Source: Lamellibrachia satsuma
Lineage: Eukaryota; Annelida; Polychaeta; Sabellida; Siboglinidae
DNA length: 64,000 nt
NCBI GenBank assembly: GCA_033239005.1
Contig: BSQZ01000061.1
Coordinates: forward strand, 2,191,501-2,255,500
Direction of reading: 5' to 3'
Both the position numbers and the translations under genes were made by a program. Below the pieces are notes generated by a model that had not been told where the DNA came from, made no database searches, and saw nothing but the letters and a program-made list of their open reading frames with translations. Below are positions 11,801-21,900 of this stretch, piece by piece; the first letter of the stretch is position 1, and each line of letters begins with the position of its first letter.

Positions 11801-14675
11801 TCTCATGAATGTTAGTTACAGTATAATTGGGTGTCTGTCTGCATGGATTGTCTGCAGTCATGGTTGAGTGTCAGCAGTCATGGTTGTGTTATCAGTCATG
11901 GTTGTGTCATCAGTCATGGTTGTGTCATCAGTCATGGTTGTGTCAGCAGTCATGGTTGGGTGTCACCAATGATGATTGAATATCAACATTTATCATTGAG
12001 TGTCACCAATGATGACTATGACTAATATGTACTGGAGTTATTAATGTGCTCCTAACATTGTAAAATGATATGACCAGTTTATGTGTATGTTTCACATTGT
12101 TGTCACCTTGCAGACCTGCCATTTGTGACAGCCCCCAACAAGTTTGAGGCACTAGCCACCAAGGACACAATGGTTGAAGTGAGCTCAATCTTAAACGTCA
12201 TCGCAGCAAGTCTCATGAAGATTGCCAATGACATTCGCTTCCTTGGCTCCGGTCCTCGCTGTGGGCTTGGGGAACTCTCCCTGCCTGAGAATGAACCAGG
12301 AAGCAGCATCATGCCAGGTATGTCAGCAGTGCATGTTGTGTCAGCAGTATGTGTGTGGTGTCAGCAGTCTGTGTGTGGTATCAGCAGAGCATGTTGTGTC
12401 AGCAGTATATATGTGGTGTCAGCAGTGCATGTGTGGTGTCAGCAGTGCATGTTGTGTCAGCAGTATGTGTGGTGTCAGCAGTACATGTTGTGTCAGCAGT
12501 ATATATGTGGTGTCAGCAGTGCATGTGTGGTGTCAGCAGTGCATGTGGTGTCAGCAGTATATGTATTAGTGCCCTGCACTGGCCAGGCTTTGGGTCCAAG
12601 CCGGGCCTTTAAAAAATTTGCGGGCTGGGCCTACATATTGCGGGCTGGGCCTGGGCCTACATATTGCGGGCTTGGGCAATATTAATAAAAACTTATTATA
12701 AATCGTATTTCCGGTTAATAATGTTTAAAATGATTTCTTTAGTATTACATAGTTGCAAATTATGAATGACATCAGTGCTTTATATATTGGAATGTAGTTT
12801 AACCTCTCTTCAACAATGTGACTTCCAATGGTATCATTTTAATAATGTGCATTCTTTTAATAGACATTCCATATAGTAGCAATGCATAGTCTTACATACA
12901 CAGCACACATTACACAGTACATATTGCTGCTACATGGTACATACAGAATTCAGATGCTACAGATGCATATTTGTTGTATAAATGTAGCCTTTTGCATAGA
13001 TCTAATGACCCCATAAGTTCACTTGGCTGGAAATAGCCAGCCCCAAATGTTTACTTTAAACATATTTGCAGACCATGATTAACCATCAATGTATCACCCG
13101 TTGACCCTACCAGTGGACATTCTATTGTGTCCCTCCAACTTGGCTGGAAATAGCCAGCCCCAAATGTTTACTTTAGACATATTTGCAAACCATGATTAAC
13201 CATCAATATATCACCATTTGACCTTACCAGTGGACATTCTATTGTGTCCCTCCAAATTTTGCCTGCCTGAATGACCTGCCCAGTGGCAACTGCCCACTGC
13301 CCAATGCCAACCCCAGTTGGTAGTTTGTGTCAACTAGTGTCTACTGCTTAGTGTCTACAATTTCCCCAGTACTGATTCATTCACACTTGTACTAATTCAC
13401 ACATGTCTGAACCTGATCTGTCTCAGGTTAGAGACTGCAGACCTGCTGGAAATGCCACTGGGTGTCAGTGCCAGTGGGTGACATTTAATTGAAATATAAA
13501 TGAATACCAAATTAACTGCCTTTACTGGTAACATTAACTAATTAAATTAAGTTAACTTAGTTGAGCTAATTCAATTATTAAATTAGGGTTATGGTTTGCA
13601 TTAGGGTTAAGTTAGGGTCAGATAAACAAATCTCCTACCCTAACCATAAGCCAATAAATTAAAGCTATATATAATAATATGTTATAATACTTAATAGTAA
13701 TGACAATTAAGAGTATTTTTCTTCAGAATATTCGTCCGTTTGAAGCAGTTGGTTGTGCTGGATTTCTAGAACTCGTCCAGCACACTATGGACAGTAAAAA
13801 GCAGACTAGTAGACATTATACAATGTTCATACATTATTTTTTTATGTCATTTCACAAAACAATACGTATGTAATACAGTTTATTTGTGTTTTGTTTTTAT
13901 TATTATAAGATAATAGGTTTTTACCTTTTAAAAATTTAGTGGGCCGCAGGCTTACCCGTCTTTGGCCCGAGGGTATGGGCTAGGGCTGGAATGTGCAGGC
14001 CGGGCCAGGGCCAAACATTAAGTCTGGGTTGGGCTTAGGCCTAAATTCTAGTTTGCGGGCCTTGACTGGGCTTGACAAATTTTTGCGGGCCTGGATTCTA
14101 ACTGCTAATTGCGGGCCGGGCTTGAGCTCGAATTATAGGCCCATGCAGGGCATTAATATGTGTGGTGTCAGCAGTCCATGTTGTGTCTGTAGCACATAAG
14201 CAGTGCCTGTGGTGTCAGCAGTATGTGTGGTGTCAGCAGTATGTGTGGTGTCAGCAGTGCATGTGGTGTCAGCAGTATGTGTGGTGTCAGCAGTGCATGT
14301 GGGGTCAGCAGTATGTGTGGTGTCAGCAGTGCATGTGGGGTCAGCAGTATGTGTGGTGTCAGCAGTGCATGTGGTGTAAGCAGTATGTGTGGTGTCAGCA
14401 GTGCATGTGGGGTCAGCAGTATGTGTGGTGTCAGCAGTGCATGTGGTGTCAGCAGTTCATTGATGTAGTATGTGCATCTGTGGAAGACATCTTAAGTGGT
14501 AGTTTTTATTGGTTCATAGTTACATTTGGCTTATGTTGCTTTCTTTTATCTTTACTTATGGTACTTCACTTTGAACAGTCCCAAGGACTGGATACCGCGC
14601 TATATAAGTATGTACCTTTACATTTATAACAACATATTATCAGCCATGTCATTATTTGACATTTTGTCTGCTGCG

Positions 14676-14711
<36 letters not shown>

Positions 14712-15863
14712 GTTTTCTTTAGTTTGGCTGCACTATAACACATTGTTTTACTTGCATCTGGACAGAGCATGAAGATAGCGGCTATTTTCCATAGTTCTTC
14801 TGTTAACTGATAAGTCCACTGAAACAAGACAACTTCCCCAGTGTGATGACCCTTTCGGGAATATGGTGAAACTGGAATTCCGCATGAGTATTTCTATAAG
14901 ACGAACTAAAATTTATAAGAAGTACTAGGTTTGAAAGTGTTATATTCTGATTTTTGGGAATACAATATAATGTTGGCTTTATTTGGACTTTATTGGGAGC
15001 AGAAAATAATGACCATGATGCTGATAAAATGATGAAGGTTAATAAGGGACCTTGCCAAAATACCCACCAGTATGGTGGAAAACAGTCACTTATTTAATAG
15101 TAATATTTATTTATTTTTGGATATATATTATATATATATACAGCAGCCTGATCAAATGTACATTAAATAAGTAATATCAGTTACTGCCATTGCTGAACAA
15201 TTGAAAAATGACCACAACTGAACAATATAGTACCATTGATGAATGTACAAAGACATTATTTATACTTTAGACATGACGAATGCCCATCAACGAATGTAAT
15301 ACTGATGTACAGGTATAGCCAAACCAAATCTAACTATGGAAAATAAAAACTACTACATAAGTCGCGCTTGGTCTTCCATAGTTCTGTGCATTCTGTAATT
15401 TGAATATTCTATTTATGAATATGCTATTTGTATTGTAGGTAAAGTCAACCCGACTCAGTGTGAGGCCGTCACAATGGTTGCCGCTCAGGTAATGGGAAAC
15501 AATGTCGCAGTCTCGATTGGTGGTGCAAGTGGCCATTTTGAATTGAACGTGTTCATGCCATTGATCCTGCGTAATGTGCTGCAGTCAATTCGTCTGCTAG
15601 GCGACGCGAGCCACTCCTTCGCAGTGCACTGTGTCGATGGAATCACAGCTAATCACAGCCACATCGACAAACTACTCAATGATTCCCTAATGCTTGTCAC
15701 AGCTCTCAGCCCTCACATTGGCTACGACAATGCAGGCAAGATCGCGAGGAATGCACACGAGAAAGGCCTCACATTGAAACAGTCCTCTGTTGAACTGGGT
15801 CTTGTCACGGAGGAACAATTTAACAAGTGGGTCAGGCCTGAGCTGATGCTGGGCCCCATGTGA
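6604..15863 (+). CDS. FH: Fumarate hydratase, class II (copy 1, FH1), seven exons
   Basis: This enzyme interconverts fumarate and malate in the TCA cycle and works as a homotetramer. Exons: 6604-6719, 7322-7432, 8034-8210, 8442-8597, 11554-11746, 12114-12317, 15439-15863 (stop TGA). All junctions are AG/GT and phases agree throughout, giving about 459 residues; mature animal FH is about 466. Visible signatures are [27 protein letters not shown] (catalytic His region) and the GSSIMPGKVNP loop, which is split by the last intron. The 111- and 177-bp exons equal the human exon sizes as I remember them. No exon with a start codon and mitochondrial leader was found, so the annotated region is 5'-incomplete. 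Exon 1 here differs from FH2 by a cluster of changes ([11 protein letters not shown] versus [11 protein letters not shown]). Confidence 0.95.
6733..7040. repeat. 21-bp minisatellite in FH1 intron after first visible exon
   Basis: About 15 degenerate copies of a CAGTTCTCTTGCAACTCC-type unit start 13 bases after the splice donor at 6719. The array is open in several frames on both strands, which explains the long Cys/Gln/Ser-rich frames; these are not proteins. FH2 has a shorter version at 53537-53755. Confidence 0.9.
8591..9335. repeat. 26-bp minisatellite seeded from the FH1 exon 4 splice donor
   Basis: The exon ends ACACATACTCAG and the intron begins GTATGGGTGCTTACACAC. The array repeats CACACTCAGGTATGGGTGCT with TTCACA, so each unit carries the last six exon bases plus the donor. 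There are roughly 23 units, interrupted by (CGCA)n and (CA)n runs. Long His/Thr-rich frames over it are not genes. Confidence 0.92.
10164..11516 (-). mobile_element. CR1-like LINE insertion, 5'-truncated and inactive
   Basis: A 1353-bp insertion in an FH1 intron is flanked by the direct repeat GAGAGAT (10157-10163 and 11517-11523). FH2 has the empty site. Read on the minus strand it encodes a non-LTR reverse transcriptase: [29 protein letters not shown], a TGA stop, then IYINDLEDD and KFADDTKVF (YADD-type box). It ends with the C-terminal region [16 protein letters not shown] as VRxxYSFSQ-like text. At least one stop and one frameshift (near 10667) break it. The 3' end is a short direct repeat, ATGATTTAAC. 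This is typical of CR1/L2-type elements. Confidence 0.92.
11850..11965. repeat. 18-bp minisatellite in FH1 intron
   Basis: Six or so copies of TCATGGTTGTGTCATCAG-type units start about 100 bases after the exon ending at 11746. The FH2 equivalent is at 57100-57230 and has a different unit composition. Confidence 0.8.
12318..12566. repeat. 17/18-bp minisatellite, left part, beside FH1 exon 6 donor
   Basis: GTGTCAGCAGTGCATGTG-type units begin immediately at the splice donor (CCAG, then GTATGTCAGCAGTG). The array is interrupted by a hAT element at 12567 and resumes at 14156. Confidence 0.9.
12567..14155. mobile_element. hAT-type non-autonomous element inserted in a minisatellite
   Basis: The element starts TAGTGCCCTGCACTGGCC and ends GGCCCATGCAGGGCATTA (CACTA in the FH2 copy), so the ends are inverted repeats. 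Flanking octamers are ATATGTAT and ATATGTGT, seven of eight matching. The ends are rich in GCGGGCC/GGGCCT motifs, and the centre has a two-copy repeat of about 117 bp (13022-13256). No transposase frame is present. The same insertion at the same site is in FH2, so it predates the duplication. Confidence 0.8.
14156..14457. repeat. 34-bp (2x17) minisatellite, right part
   Basis: This is the continuation of the 12318 array after the hAT element: alternating GTGTGGTGTCAGCAGTGCAT and GTGTGGTGTCAGCAGTAT units. It is open in three + frames, giving Cys/Val/Ser-rich frames that are not genes. Confidence 0.9.
14555..14620 (+). mobile_element. SINE 3' tail fragment
   Basis: ACTTTGAACAGTCCCAAGGA followed by CTGGATACCGCGCTATATAA matches the 3' tail of the SINE at 41155-41500 and of the fragments at 25565 and 34300. 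The GCGCTATATAA ending is widespread in L2/CR1-mobilised SINEs. A pure (AT)n tract lies just downstream at 14680-14709. Confidence 0.6.
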
Positions 15864-16135
15864 GCTCCTGTCATCAACTGAGCTGATGCCGGGCCCCAAG
15901 TGAGCTCCTGTCACCACAAGGCCTGAACTCATAGTAGGCCCACTTGATACCACCACAAGGCCTGAGCTCATAGCAGGCCCACCTGATACCACTACAAGGC
16001 CTGAGCTCATACCAGGCCCACCTGATACCACCACAAGGCCTGAGCTCATACCAGGCCCACCTGATACCACCACAAGGCCTGAGCTCATACCAGGCCCACC
16101 TGATACCACCACAAAACCTGAATTGATTATTGGAC
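15820..16135. repeat. 39-bp minisatellite derived from the FH1 stop-codon region
   Basis: The last codons and stop (CAGGCCTGAGCTGATGCTGG, then GCCCCATGTGAGCTCCTGTC) are repeated downstream with drift as CAAGGCCTGAGCTCATACCA plus GGCCCACCTGATACCACCA, about seven to eight units. The array lies in the presumed 3' UTR. FH2 has one or two fewer units (61180-61405). Confidence 0.88.
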
Positions 16136-16387
16136 CAAAGGGCTGATCTCATGCTGGTCCTAAATTGATCTCATACCACCACAAGACTTGAACATATCGA
16201 TCTCATACCACCAAAAGGATCTAATGTAATGGATGAAAATGAACACCATTGTCAAACAAATCCTGAAGGTGAAGAATCTCAAGATGTTATGTAAATTATT
16301 TTCTTTGCCTTTCTTGGCAAATGTGATAACTTGATAGAGTGGCATGGTTTTGCCGGCATAGTGTAAACATACTTAGGCATTTTGGCA

Positions 16388-17045
16388 CACTAGGGTAGCA
16401 TAAGAAACAATACAGTGGCATGGTTTGAACAACACTAGCCAGGCATAGTGTAAACAATACTTTCTAGGCATGGTTTGAGCAACACTAACCAGGCATAGTG
16501 TAAACAATACTTTCTAGGCATGGCTTGAGTAACACTAGCCAGGCATAGTGTAAACAATACTTTCTAGGCATGGTTTGTGCAACACTAACCAGGCATAGTG
16601 TAAACAATGCTTTCTAGGCATGGTTTGAGCAACACTAGCCATGCATAGTGTAAACAATACTTTCTAGGCATGGTTTGAGCAACACTAGCCAGGCATAGTG
16701 TAAACAATATTTTCTAGGCATGGTTTTAGCAACACTAGCCAGACATAGTGTAAACAATACTTTCTAGGCATGGTTTGAGCAACACTAGCTAGGCATAGTG
16801 TAAACTACTTTCTAGGCATGGTTTGAGCAATATACTAGCAAGACATAGTGTAAACAATACTTTCTAGGCATGGTTTGAGCAATATACTAACAAGGCATAG
16901 TGTAAACAATACTTTTTAGGCATGGTTTTAGCAACACTAGCCAGGCATAGTGTAAACAATACTTTCTAGGTATGATTTGAGCAATATACCAGCAAGGCAT
17001 AGTGTAAACAAAACTTTCTAGGTATGGTTTGAGCAATATACTGGC
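16388..17045. repeat. ~48-bp minisatellite downstream of FH1
   Basis: About 14 units of ACTTTCTAGGCATGGTTTGA plus GCAACACTAGCCAGGCATAG plus TGTAAACAAT. FH2 has around 22 units (61625-62660), so copy number differs strongly between the two blocks. The sequence between 17046 and 17540 has no recognisable gene. Confidence 0.92.
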
Positions 17046-17540
17046 AAGACACCATTCCGTGTAGAACATTCTAGTCTGCTGTATGAGAAATGTTTGTTTT
17101 TACTAGTTCACGGCTATTTGCTTTGTGATGTATTGATAGAACATTTTCTTTGAAGCCATACTATTTTTCTAGTTTTTCTTGATTTAAGTTATCATGTACA
17201 TATAACTCGTATTTTATTAAATGTAGGTTGTTTTCTCCATATGACATGTCACCAGCACAAGATGACTATGGGTTTAATTTACATGAAGGTTTATAACAGT
17301 ATCATCATAATGTTAATCTAAAATTATTTACAGTTATTATGTTGTATAAGTATTATTAATATGTTACTGGTGGCTGTTGCTAGTTACATTTGAGACAAAA
17401 TAGAATATTCAGTGTCGAACGAATCCATTGGAAATTGTTATTGACATTTAGCTGTATACAAAGTATCGATTTAGATGGCTTCATACACTATCAATCGTTG
17501 ACGATTATTACGTTCATATATTTTTGGTCCAACGTGCACA

Positions 17541-17789
17541 TCATTTAGAGTTGTTTATGTATATGAATTTCTGTTTAATGATATCCTCCTTGCGGAAATT
17601 GCGGTGTGCGACACCAAACAGCTTGGTGGCGATATCTTGCCAAAACTTCTCTCTTTTAATCGTTATCGAGCTTTGTAACTTCTTTGTGATCATTACTTTA
17701 TTATTGGCAATGTCTTCAGTCATGCATAGAATATCTTCATCTTTCGTTTGCTTTTTGATTCTGCTTTCTGTCATGAACAACTCCTTCAC
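17541..17789 (-). pseudogene. Myb/SANT-like DNA-binding fragment
   Basis: The minus frame reads KKLQSSITIKREKFWQDIA, then TKLFGVAHRNFRKEDIIKQK. This resembles the Myb/SANT-like domain of NAIF1 or transposon-associated regulators (Trp in helix 2, then a V/KEDIKKKW-like helix). It is about 82 residues with no partner exons found, so it is probably a transposon-derived remnant. The FH2-block copy (63137-63431) has a stop in the middle of this frame. The family call is by eye and tentative. Sequence from 17790 to 18922 shows no gene. AATAAA on the minus strand at 18181-18186 could serve PARP1. Confidence 0.4.
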
Positions 17790-18922
17790 TTCGCAGGTTG
17801 CACAGTTTGTATTTGAAACAATAAAGGTGATATGGAATATTTATTCTGTTGTGTTATTTAATTTGTCTAATTCTATGTCGCTGATCAGTGCATAGATTTG
17901 TGTAGCATTGGAAATATATTAACACAAGCTTAATGACTAAAATGAGATGTTCTGTTGTTAACAGGATTCTCCTATTTTCATAAATAGGTTAAACACAAAA
18001 TTAACCATTGGTGACCATGTTCATTAAAATATAATTGAGAAATGAATGAATAAAAAGGAGGCCTTCCGTATCAGAAAGACACCTATCATGACCCAAGACG
18101 AGGGAGGTACTGTCTCAGCTACGTGTGGGACAGCCTGCTTGTCCCAGCATCTGAACGTTAATTTCGATAGTTGCGTCATTTTTATTCACAAAATTAACTT
18201 CACAGAAATCAAAGAATGATAACAGCAGTCTGATTATATTCAAATGAAACACCAAACTCGGGTAACATGATGTATATTTGAGGATCAGCTTTACATTACA
18301 ATTACTTTGTCACTATCACCAATCACAAGTAAATTCCATTTTCAACAATGTGAAAAAAGGATTGAAAAAATATTAAAAAGAAAACATTTCTAAATTATAC
18401 CTTAAAAGTAGGCACATGCACTTAGCACATGCTGTATCACAAGCAAAACTAATCTGAGTGTATCATTTCAAATAAACATTAATAACAAGCAAACAGTATG
18501 GGAGCATGATATTATACAGGGAACACTGCAAAGAAACATCTTTCAACATTTAGGTCGTAATCCGAAGCCTTTGCATTTAGAAAGGCTGGTTTGATATGAT
18601 TTAAATGATTTATGATTAAAAGTAAGTTTAAAATGATACCAAAAATGGCAGCAACTTTGACGGAAAACAATATATGACACCGACTTCACGGGAAGCCATC
18701 AGGTAACAACCAGTCAATGACAACTCTTCATAGAATTATCAGATGAAACCAAATCGGTGACAACTCTAGACAGATAACTTGTGTCATATTCGAGATGACT
18801 GGCAGGAACCAAAGAATGTCTTGGAATTGACAGGAACAATCACTACTCAAGATGACACCAGTCCACTACTCGGGGGTGTATAGTCACACCAGTCCACTGC
18901 TCGGGGGGTGTATACAGTCATT

Positions 18923-21900
18923 TTACCACTTGAATTTAAATTCTGTCTTCAGCAGATATTTCGCTTGAATCTGTGCAACATCATAAACAATATATCTGCA
19001 ACAAGTAAAGGATATACTGATCTATACATTGGCAGCTTTGCAACAGACAAACAGTAATTCAAAGAAAATGTCAAAGAAAAAGGCTAGAGAGATTAGGTGA
19101 CCATTTTTATTCTGTAAAACGAATGTTAGTGCAAAGACGCTGAAGAAAATCAAACCAATCTGTCTGATCTAAAATTCCAATATCTTATGCTAAATCTGAT
19201 GGTGTCAGTTCACCCCAAGTTTGTTACCCATGCTTTCATCTACATCAACATATGTTACCCATGCTTTCATCTACATCAACATATGTTACCCATGCTTTCA
19301 TCTACATCAACATATGTTACCCATGCTTTCATCTACATCAACATATGTTACCCATGCTTTCATCTACATCAACATATGTTACCCATGCTTTCATCTACAT
19401 CAACATATGTTACCCATGCTTTCATCTACATCAACATATGTTACCCATGCTTTCATCTACATCAACATATGTTACCCATGCTTTCATCTACCTCAACATA
19501 TGTTACCCATGCTTTCATCTACATCAACATATGTTACCCATGCTTTCATCTACATCAACATATGTTACCCATGCTTTCATCTACATCAACATACTGAACT
19601 CGCTAGTCTGTGAGTTTGTGTTCACCAAACACAGTGCAATGTAACTAGTGATTGTATTGTATTGTATTGCCTACATGTTCCTATACCTACCTTTGGTGCT
19701 GTGTTTCCCTTTGGGTAACTTGTCGACATACTTAGACTGGGTCAACTCATACCTACAACCATACAAGGGTTCGTCCCATATGCAATCTTCACTGAACACG
19801 TCTTACAACGTATCAATGCCCATAAGCCAACACAATGAGTGCTGTGCACATGCCCTGCGCCAGGTAGTTCAATTCTCTACTATTTTTGGACAATGACACA
19901 TAAAAGGTGTAAATAGAATAAATAAGGTTTGTGCATATTTTGCTAAAATACTCAATTGTTTAATTATGATTGTAAGCAACAGTAAAACATCTTTCAGATT
20001 GTACTCGGTTTATGACGTTATAGTTTACCAGTGGTGACTAATTATGATGCAATTATATAGTCTAATAAATGTGTTGAGCTAAGCTTTGGCATATCATTTA
20101 GTATTCAACCTCCCACAATCCACGCAGAAGGGAGATTATTCAGTAGAGACACCTGGTGAGAATGGAATACACCACATCTATTCCACCAGGTAGTGAATTT
20201 AGTGTAAGGTGATGACTGAAATACACGTATTGTTTGTATTCACATAGCAACACCAAGGAGATGAGAACTTACATGTTGCCAAAAGCAACCTCACACAGCA
20301 TGAGCAGGCCAACAGGGCTGGACTTGTTAACTCTGCAGTAGTTAGCACTCTTGGACACCATATCAGCAAAGTAGACGCCTTTACCAAACATGTAACCAGT
20401 CTGAAACATATCAACAAGATAAATTGTCAGTAAACGTTTTTATAATCATGTTATAATGGCTACGGTGCACAGTCCTTGTAGGGAGAGATTCCTTTCCCCT
20501 GTCGTTCAGATGAGGGACTGGGGCACTCACGGGACGGGGCACCGGTGGACAGGGGCACTTGGGAATGGGGACATCTGGGGGTCGGGGACACCAAGTGGAT
20601 TGGGTCATCTGAGGACAGAAAAGAGACACAGAAAGAGGGACGGGACACTTCATGATATTTATGGTAACCCAAAGTATGTACAAGTCTCAAACAAAACAAT
20701 TAATGTTAAAGATATATACATATCACAAAATGTTTTTGTACCATGTAGTGCTCCAGGCACTATGTATGCCCCATATCTATGCACCATTTAGTGTTCCAGG
20801 CACCATGAATGACTAGTATCTGTGCACCGTGTAGTGCTCCATGCATCGTGTATGCCCCGTATCTGTGCACCATGTAGTGCTCCAGGCACTGTGCTCACCA
20901 GAAGACATTTGTTTTTCTAGGAAGTTGTCAAACAGTTAGGCACATTCTTAAGCCTGACTGCTTTCAAACAATCCCCAAAATGTCACTGAGGTGACAATGT
21001 TAAGTGGGTAAATTGTAAATTATTTGCCCTAATTTTTTTTTAAATATATACATGTGCATGTTGCAGGATTGTATGTACATAAATACAATGGTTTTGTTTA
21101 TCAAGGGTGGGGGTAGGTGTGCACCTGTAAGTAGGTATTCTAATTAAGGTACGAGGTAATTAATTTTGCTTGTTTCATAACAAAGCAGACTTGTTATTTA
21201 AAATAAACAGGGCTGTGCTGAATTTCATGGGCAACACATCTTCTTCATCCCCTGACTGGGACGGTCATAGGGGTGCCATGATCACACAGTCCTCGCCAAC
21301 GTTGTCTGTCCTCTGCTATGCGTAGCAGGGTCAGTAGGTCTTGATGTGTCCATTGCTTTATGTTGTCTACTAGTCAGTTTTTCTCTGGCCCTCCAGGGTG
21401 CCTTGCAGAATAGTTTTTATAATGGTGTTGTGTCGAGTCACAAGTGTGACAACCTAACCAGGAATGCTTGCATTGTTTAACTGTTGCCAACAAGGGCTCT
21501 TGCTTTCCAGCGAGGGAGTCTACTTGTCTCACATATTCGTTTGTCTTGTGTTCAATGTATGAAATGCGGAGGAGTCTCTTGAAGCATTTAGTTTCAAATG
21601 TTTGTACACGTCTCTCTGTCTCTGCTGACAGAGTCCAGCTATCGCATCAGCAGAGGAGGATGGATACAGCAAGTGCTCTGTAGAGATTAAGTTTGGTTTG
21701 TAAGCTGATGTCTCTGCTCTTCGCTAGCACACATGGCCACTGCAATCCTTATTTTGATTTCCTTTGTTGAGGTGCCATCTTTGCTTAAGGTGGACCCAAT
21801 GTTGAAGAGAACTCCAGGCACAATGTATGCCCCGTATCTGTGCACCATGTAGTGCTTCAGGCACCATGTATGCCCCGTATCTGTGCACCGTGTAGTGCTC

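Larger units (their letters stand above)
5373..18412. repeat. Large direct duplication, copy A (FH1 block)
   Basis: This ~13-kb block matches 51812-64000 in order and orientation through exons, introns, minisatellites and the hAT insertion. It runs at least to the point matching the window's right end. Differences are mainly tandem-repeat copy number, a CR1-like insertion unique to this copy (10164-11516), about 100 bases at 9396-9520 missing from the other copy, and scattered substitutions. The left junction lies inside the 882-bp repeat. The right end is unknown because the window stops first. Confidence 0.9.

Noticed and set aside
13580..13625. TTAGGGTTA motifs suggesting internal telomere sequence
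   Set aside because: Only a few irregular copies, lying inside the hAT element.
12083..14629. Cys/Val/Ser/Gln-rich frames over the GTGTCAGCAGT arrays
   Set aside because: Minisatellite translation; only the first part of the first frame is FH exon 6.
16388..17045. CRISPR-like look of regularly spaced repeats
   Set aside because: There are no unique spacers and no cas genes, and the genome is eukaryotic; it is a plain tandem array.
17524..17895. 123-residue hydrophobic + frame
   Set aside because: It is the complement of the Myb/SANT-like frame; hydrophobicity is a shadow effect.
19597..19640. Possible diverged version of the missing PARP catalytic exon (minus frame [10 protein letters not shown])
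   Set aside because: Match is too short and lacks the conserved glycine-rich segment; could be chance.
19187..19644. Three overlapping ~130-residue + frames
   Set aside because: A 31-bp repeat without stops gives this in all three frames; codon positions show no constraint.
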